NCBI GenBank assembly: GCA_028015205.1
Contig: CM051521.1
Span: forward strand, 105,996,513 to 106,060,512
Origin: Mytilisepta virgata
Lineage: Eukaryota; Mollusca; Bivalvia; Mytilida; Mytilidae
DNA length: 64,000 nucleotides
Reading direction: 5' to 3'
The translations under genes were made by a program, and so were the position numbers. Each line of letters starts with the position of its first letter. The stretch's first letter is position 1. Under the pieces are notes generated by a model, which was given only the letters and a program-made list of their open reading frames with translations, did no database searches and was not told the origin of the DNA. Below, piece by piece: positions 46,901 through 58,900 of this stretch.

Positions 46901-49900
46901 ACTTTTACTTTCATCTGTCTGTGACCTTAACTGCTGCTAGATAAGTGAGAAATTTTAGAACAGTGAAGGCAAGACTGATAGCCAACCAAAACATTTGTTG
47001 AATGATATCACATCATGTAATGGCCTATCAATCAACACATTTTTCATATCAACAACACAAACATCTGTCTGAGATGTAGACAAATCAGTCCCATCATAAA
47101 AGAAAAGTATTTTTACAATGGCTACACCATATTTCAATTATACATGCATGATCAGTAACTGCACACACACCGTTCATTGTTTTGTTGAAAGCTTGTTTAC
47201 TTTCTCTAGTGTACTGCATATTACAAATCCCACACTCGATATACCTAGTAGTTTGATTAATAATCTACATCTTTTTGGAATGAACAAATTTAGAGCTAGT
47301 CAAGATAAAGTCAAAAATACTTATGGAAATTTACTTCTTGAATTTTGTAGGAATAATAATATGTTTATTTTAAATGGTAGAGTAAAAGGAGATGTAGATG
47401 GTTTGTTTACTTGCAAACAAACAAGTGTTGTAGATTATTTTATTTGTTCATATGAAATGCTACCTCATGTAAATTGTATGTGTGTCCATGATTTTTCACC
47501 TTTATTTTCTGATGTTCATACTCCTGTATCTGTAACTTTAGATATTCTCAATAATTGTAATACATGTACTTCTGATTATGTTAACAGTGATAACAATATA
47601 GATGCCAATATTGTTGACCAAGAAAAGATTAAAAAATGGGACACAGAAAAGTCAAAAGAGTTTTTAGAGAATATAGATCAAGATAAAGTTGATAATTTAG
47701 ATGCTCGCCTCTTGCAATGTATTTCTAGTAACAATGCAAATCTGACACAAGAAACAATTGACAATTTCATAGATGAATTAAATATAATATTATTAGATTC
47801 TGCAAAACAAGTTTTTGGTACCTATCGCTCAAATAATAAAAACAATTTGGCAAAATGTAATAACATGAATAACAAACCTTGGTTTGACAGCGATTGTTGG
47901 AAACACAGAAAAGCATTTCGACTTGCAAAAAGAAGGTATAAAATTAATAAAACACGTTCAAGGCATGAAGAAATGAAACATGCAGAACGTAGTTATAAGG
48001 TACAAATGGATAAGTCAATTAGAGACTATAGAAAACAGTTTAGAAAGAAGATGAATTCTTTGAAAAATACTAATTCTAAAGAATATTGGAAAATCCTAAA
48101 TGGATATAAAGAAAAGTCTGAACCAAAAATTTCAACAAATGTGCTTTTTGAATTTTTCAAAAATCTGAATGCATCTGACGATGATTTTGATCTGAATATA
48201 CAAAATGATCAGATAGATGATTTAAATGAGAATTTGAATGTGGAGATCACTGTAGATGAAATTTTAAAATGTATCAAAGAATTAAAAAATGGTAAAGCCT
48301 GTGGTGATGATAAAATAGTTAACGAGTACATTAAATGTACCAGACATATTTTCATGCCAATATATGTTAAATTATTTAATATTGTGTTTAGCTGTGGTAA
48401 AATTCCAAGTTTATGGTTAGCTGGAAACATTATTCCATTTTACAAACAAAAGGGAGATAGGAAAGATCCCCAAAATTACAGACCAATTACGATACTGAGT
48501 TGCATGGGTAAATTATTTACATCTGTTCTTAATACACTCTTGAGCACATACTTAGAATCTTTTTGTATATTGAAAGAAAATCAATCAGGATTTCGTAAGG
48601 ATTATTCGACTGTTGACAGTATATTTGTTCTACACATGTTATTCGAACTATTGAAAACTCGAAAGAAAAAACTATTTTGTGCTTTTATAGACTTTGCCAA
48701 AGCTTTTGATACTGTTTGGCGGTCTGGATTATGGTCTAAGTTGCTAATGAATTCAATAAATGGTAAAATATTAAAAACTATCATGAATATGTATAGTAAT
48801 ATTAAGTCAAGAATTTTTAACGGGTATGAATTTTCTGATTACTTTCAATGCAAATTAGGAGTTCGACAAGGAGAAAGCCTGTCACCCCTTCTATTTTCTT
48901 TATATATCAATGACCTGGAAAATTACTTTCAAGACAAAAATATCGTGGGATTGAAGAGTATTACTGATGAAATTGAAACAGAGCTTTTAATGTATATCAA
49001 ACTATTTCTTATATTATATGCAGATGACACTGTTTTGTTGTCTGAATCAAAAGTTGATTTACAAATGCAACTTGATTCATTAAATGAATACTGTAATAGA
49101 TGGAAATTGAGAGTTAATGTGAACAAGAGTAAGATCATGATCTTTTCAAAAGGGCGAATACCTCGTAATATGCAATTTTATTACCAAGGAAACGAACTAG
49201 AAATAGTTGATGAATTCCCTTATCTAGGTGTTCTTTTTTCAAGAACAGGAAATTTTGCTAAGGCCAAAAAGTCGCAGGTGACAAAGGCCACCTCAGCTAT
49301 GTACGACTTTATTAGAAAGGGGCGTATACATAACCTGTGTGTTAAGTGTTTAATTGATCTGTTTGATAAAGTTGTAAAACCCATTCTTTTGTACGGGTGT
49401 GAAATTTGGGGATTTGGTGACAATCGAGAAATCAAGCGAGTTCATTTAAAATTTTGCAAATTAATATTGGGACTTAAAAAGTCCACCCCCGACTTTATGG
49501 TATATGGGGAGCTTGGTAGATGGCCTCTAGATATTGCTATAAAATTACGTATTATTAACTACTGGACTAAACTTGTTAGTGGAAAACCTGAAAAACTTCC
49601 TGTTTTATTATATAAATTTTCTTATATAAGACACAATAATAGTATACCATGGATAAATTATGTTAGGGAAATTTTTGATAATTGTGGTTTATCTTATGTA
49701 TGGAATAGTCATACTTTTAACAATAAGACATGGCTTTATAATAATATAAGGCAGACTCTAATAGATCAGTTCAAGCAAACATGGCATGATCTAGTACAAA
49801 CGTCTCACAAAGCACTGAATTATAGACTATATAAGGATAAACTGGAATTTGAAAAATATTTCGACTTTCTTGAAGATAAAAATCTGAAATATTTATGCCA

Positions 49901-52900
49901 CTTTCGGACATTGAATATGAAACTTCCAATTGAAACCGGTAGATGGAATAATATTGATAGAGAGAATCGAATTTGCTCTTTGTGTAATACTGGGGATCTT
50001 GGGGATGAATTCCATTTCTTGCTAAAATGTCCATATTTTCATATTAGTAGAAAACAGTATATAAAAAAGAAATATTATTGTAGACCTAATGTTTTGAAAT
50101 TTAAAGAATTGATGAATTGTAATCGGTTTGTAGACAAGACAAATTTGTGTAAATTTTTAAAGATTGTTAATGTTAGGTTAAACTCTCCAGGGTAGCATTT
50201 TATATGATTACAATGTACTTCCATTTATCCATTCGTTTGTTTATATTTATATTATGTATACAGTTTATGTTTCTCTGTACCATGTTTATTTGGTTTGTGA
50301 GAATAAAGATATATTTGCAGTTCACATTGCAAAATATTTTGTAATCTTTGGCTGTTGTGTGACTTTTAAAGTGAACGGCCATAGAAGTGATCTAACAAAG
50401 AAAGACTTTCAACTGGTCAGCCAGCACTTTCGTTTGACTGGACACAATCCTGGGAACTTTTGTAAAATGAAAGTTTCAATTATATAACAAAATTTGAATT
50501 GGAGTGATCAAGAAAGGCAGACAAGAGAAAGCTTCTGGATAAAAGAACTTAGGCACCTTATATCCAAGGGGAATACTAGTAAACAAAAAGAAATAAATTT
50601 ATTTCTCAACACAGTAACAACGTATTATAGATACAGCTACTGTAAGCCTGCTATTGTGTACTTCTTTTTTTATTGTTATTTCAAAGTGCTTTATTATTTT
50701 TTTTTCATGTACTATTTCACTTATGTTATTATAATTCTGAGACATAATTTTCTAGCGGTGTTATTGGATTATAAACCTGTATGATTTTAATATATATATA
50801 TATATAAACAAAACTTGAGTCCGTCAATAAATTTTTGCAGCTATAATAGCATGACTTCAATATAAACAGGCTTTCATTCTCTTAAGTCTTATCTTCATTT
50901 TTAATTCTGATACTAACTCTTAGAAAAATTCTGCTGTTGACTGGATAATAGTTACCAGCCACAGGTTCAGAGTTGATAAATTTCCACGTATCTCTATGGT
51001 CTCTCCTGTAATAAATAAACAGGAAACCTGAACTGGGTGCATTCAAAGTTCAGATTGTCTAAAAATGTTACTTTTCACATAATGTCTACCGTAATTATTC
51101 GGATTTTCTGACATTAAAGTACACCTGGTTTTTTTCCAGAAAATTGCAGCTGAGGATTGTTCCAAAAAAATTGTTGTTTTAATGTTACAGATAATAAAAG
51201 TAGCACACTTCAAACCACAAATATTGTTGACTGAAACAAAGCAGCATATGATCTGGATCAGTAATACAAAATTTGTTCAAAAAATCAAGGTGTTTGAATT
51301 TGTACAACATGTGCTCTTTGTATGTCCTATTTTTCTGGTTCAAAAGTCAATGCTAAAAGCTTTTAAATTTAAAGGAAGAAATATATTTAAAACAAGAAGC
51401 TGTCTGTCAGCAAACTAGATTTTCCTTCATCACTGTTTGGAGAAGCCCACCATACAATCATAACTTAAGATACCAAACTTGTGTAAACTATACATATTTC
51501 TGTATCATCCTTCTTCAAGTATGATCATGTACAAAACTAAACCTAATCAGTACAAGATAAAATCAATGTTAAATTCTATAAGATAAGAGCATAAACACAC
51601 CTTCTTTGAAGAATTTCTCTGCCATTTGCATCAGTGTACACCACACCTTTAGTATTCAGACCAGTATTGTATCTAGATATCACTTCTTTACCATTGGCAT
51701 CACTGATTAAATAGAAAGATTTATAAATCAGTCCTCTTCTGTAAAAATATAAAATTATAACATCTGCATCTTGGATATTACCATGCTCTCTGCTGTGAAA
51801 ATAACCCTTGCAACTCTTTATAGGGGTTGGTGAGTGACCTGCTGCAAGGCTTAGTTACTGGTCCTTTTTTTCCAATGGCTGTCTAACCTGCCTACCATAG
51901 CTATCATTTGACCAATCTTCTGGCACCTAATTTATAGATAAATGTGTTCTTGTTCTGAATACTGTATTATATGATACTGGATAACATGTATTTACTGGAA
52001 GGAAACAACAGTTTTACTGCTGTTCTTCATATCACAGTCAAAGTTCAGCCACAAACTCACACCTCATTACTTATACAAGCATTTTTTATTTTAATCTCTA
52101 TATATAAATAATTAGTCTTGGTTTTAAATTATTTTAATCATTCAGCAATAATTTATATTTTTCACTAAAATCAGTGACTTTACAACTGTTTAACAATAAT
52201 ATCTTTTAACTTCAGAGGCTTTTTACAGGATTTTTTTTTATTTAAAAACTAAAACTTATAACTGCATAAATACTAGCAAAAATGTTGTCTTAAATATGAT
52301 GTTTATGTGTGAAATCAATCAGTTTACTATAAATCAAATATTTTAGAACAGACACTATGTTTTATCTTACTTGATAGGGATAGGTCCAATGGTCCATTCC
52401 ATCTCTACATGTTTTGCTCCATCATAAAGTCTGATTACCTGTGTCGCCCAAGAACTGAAGTTCTGATGTACTTCTTGTACAAGTCTTCCCTAAATAATTT
52501 TTCAAATGTACAACATCAGATACTATAAGAGCTTTTCCAGAAATAAATGTACAAAGGTGTCAGTAGGCACATTTTATTTCATTCCATCATGCGTTACATT
52601 TAAAAATTAATTATCTTTACTGATTAAGGCCAATTTTTGAAAAAAAGATTACTACCCATTAAAGTTTTATAAAATGCTTTCCAACCTACCATTCTTTGAA
52701 CAGTCCTTAGTGCAAAAACCTTCTATGGCTCATTTTTACCATGTGTATTTAGCATAAAAATATGATTTCATAACTCTGAATAGTCAAGGCTGATTTCTTT
52801 GTGAAACTTCTTGCACATCTGGACTATAATATTAACCTTTCTTTTGTAAATTTTGGCAATTAAATGATATCTTTTTAAAGAATAAAAATTAATCATCAGA

Positions 52901-55900
52901 AAATCACTCAAGAAATCTTAAATAGTAATACATAACAATTCAACCCGTTAGCCAATTTCATCAATGAATAGGAATGTTGAGGCACATGTAGGTGATCAAA
53001 GAAATATTTGAAACAGAACTTTTAAAATTTCTACCTATTTCCAAAATTGATTTTGCTTATTATTTGTCTTCTTTCTACAAAATCTTTGAATGGAATTTCA
53101 TATTCCCAAAAAAGTGACAATTATTTCTTTGCTAATATAAATTTTTCCAAAACTTTTCACTCAAAAACTATAATTTTTGACCTTATTCGAATTTCAAACA
53201 TTCCTAAAAATAATTTGCCCAAAATGCATGTAAATCAAGCATGAATTACATCATATTTCATTGTTTTAAGCATCTTACTGGAAGGCATCTTACTGGAAGG
53301 CTCTTTAAACAAATAATACCTCTTTAAATACAGTATTTTTCTTCAAATCAGCATGAAAAGACAAAGGCTTTGTTTCATTTGGTCTAAAGATGTAAGCTCC
53401 AGAGGTCTGTCCATCTAGAGATGTAGATCCTTGAAATCCTGGAACACCAATATAATACATGAAGTCTTGAGTCAATGGAATTTTGACCCCACTGTCTAGA
53501 TTGATCATCTGTTTTAGGGCACCTGTAGTTCCATCAAATGTAAGTGACACATGCTGTGAAAAGATAATTTTTTTTTTATGTTGTATTAGTTTTTTTAATT
53601 ATTAAAAATTCTTTTTTTGTTATCATTTGTAGAAACTGTCACCAAACAATCTATCAAAACATAACAGCTTATAAAATTAGGAATTATTAGCAATCATTTA
53701 GCTAGCGAGTCCATATCAAATAAACTATCCACAAAGTCACAGTCCATATACCAATATTTGATTGAAACCATCTAATATCTAAGGCTCATGCTGTTAACAT
53801 TTGATGACTAAATATAACACTATGATGGAATCGTTTTAAGAAGATCTTTCTCTGGAAAAAAAAACAAGATTATACATGTACATGTACAAATAAAAAAGAT
53901 AAACCTAGAAATTTTGTCTGTATTACACGGATCCCCCTAAAATCCATATAAACACAAAACTTAATCACATTGTTAAAACATATATATTGAATGCTCAGTA
54001 CTATCCAAGGCACATCCACTGATGAAGTTTCATTGATACAATGACAATAAACGCAAAACTTAACCAAAGTTGCTCAAGCATAAAATGTAGGTCATAATGA
54101 CCCAATTATTGTATGACTGTTCAGTACTACCCAAGGCACATCTACTGATGAAGTTTCAGTGATACACTATGCTCAGTTTCAAAGAAATGAACATAAATGC
54201 AAAACATAACTAGAGTCGCTCAAGCATAAAATGTAGGTCATAATGACCCAATTATTTTATGACTGCTCAGTACTATCCAAGGCACATCCACTGATGAAGT
54301 TTCATTGATACGCTATGCTTAGTTCCAAAGAAATGAACCTACACGCAAAACTTAACCAGAGTCACTCAAGCATAAAATGTAGGTCATAATGACCCAATTA
54401 TTGTATGACTGCTAAGTACTACCTAGGGCACATCCACTGATGGAGTTTCATTGATACACTATGCTTAGTTCCAAAGAAATGAACCTGAATGCAAAACGGA
54501 CAAGGGTAACTCTATATGTCCCATCCACATTTGTGAGCGGGGCAAAATAAAAATATGTAGAAACAAGTAACTCAGATAAACAGAAGATTCTGAAATCATA
54601 CTGCAAAAGTTAATTTAATAAATACTAACTTCATTTTTCATAATAAGATCAGCACCATTTGTCATTTTGAATGACTTTGTATAGGACTCTTTTGTCTTCT
54701 TTAAACCTGAAATTACAATTTTTTTTATTAATAAGCAAAACATTTCATATGAAATGCAGAGGAGTTATAAAGTCCATAGAACTTGAATTACTTTAACACT
54801 ATGTTAATATTAGATTAATATGAAATAAGAGATATACCTAATGGATCAACTCTTGACCCAAAATCCTTATATTACATGACTTAAGGATGTATTCTTCTGA
54901 TGTTTCAGTGTCGTTGAAATCTCGTTCGGGAATTATTTCCAAAACATGTGATACAAGTAAAAAATATTAATGAATTCCAAAAATATTATAACTCAACTAA
55001 ACTCTGTGAAAAAATTATGTACTTACAATAAGTAGTTTTTGAGTAATACAATTTTCAAATTTTATAACCAATCTGGTCAGTGTCATCAGCCAAAATGTTG
55101 AGAAACAAGAGGCTCACCAGAGCCTGTATCGCTCACCTGGAGTCTGTTTTCATTGGACAATTAATCAACTATTTGACCAAGTTTGTTGCAATTGGTTCAA
55201 TTGTTCAGGGAAAATTTGTTGAAGATATATTTTTCATAAGGTTTAATGTTAAAATATGTTCCCTGGTGGTGGTAGTCCTGGCAGGAAGTTGACAAAATTG
55301 ACCAGGAATAAGGGTGAACCTTAAATAAATGTAACAGAACCCGACCTCAAATTAAACAAACCAATAACTCCTAAATAGAATTTGGGATTCCCTTCAAAAT
55401 TTCAGGGTAGGTAGATCTCAACATGGCAAACACTTTTCAATTTATATTTCACTTCTATCTCAAATAGTTTTGGAGATATTCAAAAATGTTAAAATTTTGA
55501 AAATTTGACAAAAAAAGGGCAATAACTCCTAAATGGGTTTTGGGATTTCCTTTAAAATTTTAGGGTATGTAGATCTCAACATGGCAAACATTTTTCAAAT
55601 TTAGATTTCACTTCTATCTCAAATAGTTTTGGAGATAAATGACGAAAAATGTTAAATTTTGAAAATTTGATGAAAAAAGGGCAATAACTCCTAAATGGGT
55701 TTTGGGATTTCCTTTAAAATTTCAGGGTATGTAGATCTCAACATGACAAACATTTTTCAAATTTACATTTCACTTCTATCTCAAATAGTTTTGGAGATAA
55801 ATGACGAAAAATGTTAAATTATGAAAATTTGACGAAAAAAGGGCAATAACTCCTAAATGGGTTTTACGATTTCCTTCAAAATTTCAGGTTAGGTAGATCT

Positions 55901-58900
55901 TGTCATGCTGATCAATTTTACCCCATGTCAGATTTTCGATATCTGTAATAGTTTTTAAGTTATAAGCCAAAAACAACACATGCACCTCTATATTCTATTT
56001 TTAGCTATGACAGCCATGTTTTATGTCAGATCAAAATAAATTGAGGAAGGTTTGTAGAGGACATGTCATAGATCATTCCTATTAAGTTTCAAACCAATCG
56101 GCCCAGCAGTTTCAGAGAAGAAGATTTTTGAATAAAAAAATTTTGAAAATTTGACAAAAAAAGGGCAACAACTCCTAAATGGGTTTTGGGATTTCCTTTA
56201 AAATTTCAGGGTAGGTAGATCTCAACATGGCAAACATTTTTCAAATTTACATTTCACTTCTATCTCAAATAGTTTTGGAGATAAATGACGAAAAATGTTA
56301 AAATTTTGAAAATTTGATGAAAAAAGGGCAATAACCCCTAAATGGGTTTTGGAATTTCCTTCAAAATTTCAGGGCAGGTAGATCTTGTCATGCTGATCAA
56401 TTTTACCCCATGTCAGATTTTCGATATCTGTAATGGTTTTTGAGTTATTAGCAAAAAACAGCAATTTACCCCTATGTTCTATTTTTAGTAACAGCGGCCA
56501 TGTTTTTCGACACATCACAAATCCCCACATCAGTTCTATGCAGGGTACCCCAAGGAACATTCATACCAAGTTTGGTTCTAATTAGTCAAGTAGTTTCAGA
56601 GGAGAAGATTTTTGAAATAGTAACATAAAAAAAGCCAAAAATGTCAAAAAAGGGTAATAACTCTAACATCAGTTGACAGATTTTCACGAAAATCAGCATA
56701 CAGGTAGCTCTTATCATGGTGAACACTTTCAACCTGCCAGAATTTGCCATAACCTAATGATTTTTGAGATATTTGCGAAAAACTGTTGTCTGACCCCTAT
56801 GTTCTATTTTTAGTAACAGCGGCCATGTTTATCGACGGATCAAAAATCCCCACATCAGTTCTATGCAGGATACCCCAAAGAACATTCGTACCAAGTATGG
56901 TTCCAATTGGTCAAGTAGTTTCAGAGGAGAAGAGTTTTGAAAAATTGTTAACGACGACGACGGACGACGACGGACGCCAAGTGATGGCAATAGCTCACAT
57001 GGCCTTCGGCCAGGTGAGCTAAAAATGAGTGAGGAGTACAAAGAAATGATTTTACCAAAAATGTGTACATCCCATATCAAATTTTTCTTTTTAAATTTTT
57101 TTAATATGTAATTTTTCAATCATTTATAACAAATAAGTTGAAATTATAAGGTCTTTGTTCCAAAAAAAATGAGAAAAACCCCAAATTAAAAAAATTGACT
57201 GCATGGTTATTTTGACATGAAAAAAACAACAAAATTTTATAAAACTTTCTTATATTAACACCTACCTATAGTTTTTTTAAGTCAAATTTATTCAGATTGG
57301 TCCACTTCATCTTTAGGGAAAGTACGAAAAAAAGTTTAATAGTGGAACTGTGATTTTTTTCATGATAATAGCCCAAAAATGAGTAAAAATTGATGAAAAA
57401 TGGGAAAATCATAAAAAATGGGGTACTTTCAAATGACTGTAGCAAAAAAGGAAGTCCACCACCATATGATTTTTTCTTCATAAATGACTTTCTTACAGTC
57501 ATATAAATCCAAAAATCAGGTTAAGAATTGTCTCTGTCCGTCCGTCCATCACACTTTCTTGTGACATCAACTCCTCCTTCACTTTTGGGTTTAGAAATTT
57601 AATTTCTATATAGAAAGGTTGCATACCACCTGTAGATGCGCAATAAGGTTTTAGAATTTTTATTTTCTAAACAAGGGTCCCACATGGGTTGAACTTTGAA
57701 AATTTGGAATTCAATCTTGTGACATGAACTCGTCTTTCATTTTTCAATTTATGCATTTTATTTCTATACAGTATTGTCATGCACCATATGCAGATGCGTA
57801 ATAAGGTTTTAGAATTTTGATTTTCTAAACAAGAGGGCTACAGAGGTCGAATTTTGAAAAAGTATCAATTTAAGCTTGTGACATAAACTTGTCTTTTGTT
57901 TTTCAATTTATGCATTTTATTTCTATACAGTATTTTCAAACACCATATGCAGGTCTGCAATAAGGTTTTAGAATTTTAATTTTCTAAAACTGGAGTCCAC
58001 ATGGGTCAAAATTTGAAAATTTAAATTCAAGCTGGTGACCTTAATGTCTCTTTCAGTTTGCTTATATATAGTATTGTTCTACACTATATTTAGTTGCACA
58101 ATAAGGTTTCAGAATATCGATTTGATCTGGGGGCTCACACAGGCCAAATTTAAAAAATTGTCGGTTTAAGCTTGTGAACTAAGGTTTTTTCATTGTTCAT
58201 TAGGTTTATTGATTTAATTTCTTTATAGAATGACTGCATATCATTTTTTCACCCAGAGAAAGTTTCCCAATTTGTCAAAAAATGGCTTAAAATTATTACC
58301 AATAAGATGTACAGTTTTCCCAGTTGGTGATAGTCTTGGTAGTAAATGTATTTTAAGTTTCTATTCGCAATGTTGTTATTTTTTTATATCGTGAAAGTGC
58401 TTTTGAGATCCGGACTTAGAATCAACGTGGTGTTTGTAATGCACATGGTTTGTCGGTAAGATATTGTCATTTTTTCCGTTTCCATCCCCTTCCCGAAAAT
58501 TTTCCTTACGATTGAAAATTCAAGTAGACTACAAGAAGTTTCTGAGTGTTGAGGTGTTGAAGGAGAGCTTTCCCCTGGTATACAAGATGTACTACTACTG
58601 CATGTATATACCATCAAGGCATCATCAACTGCAGTAGTAGAGAGAAGCTTTTCCTTGATGTCCAACATACATGTACTAACATCCAAAATTGAGGAATAGG
58701 ATGACTAAACAGAAATTAGATGCAACAATGAGAATTTGCTCATTCAATCATGTTCTAACGGATGACAACTTGAATGAATTTGTGCTGAAAGGACAGGAGA
58801 ATTGATCTTTAAAAATTATGAAAAATAAATTGATGATCTGTTATGACTTGTCTTGTTATCCATCATATTAACTTAAAATTTTAAGTTTTATTACAATAAT

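Noticed and set aside
51703..51735. Upstream acceptor (ACAG|AAG) for mannosidase exon 'h'
   Set aside because: It would introduce a TGA in the required frame. The acceptor at 51702 keeps the frame and matches the family.
58384..58686. A 100-codon minus-strand frame as a gene
   Set aside because: No family resemblance, no splice sites that fit the surrounding gene, and Ser/Thr-rich composition that can occur by chance.
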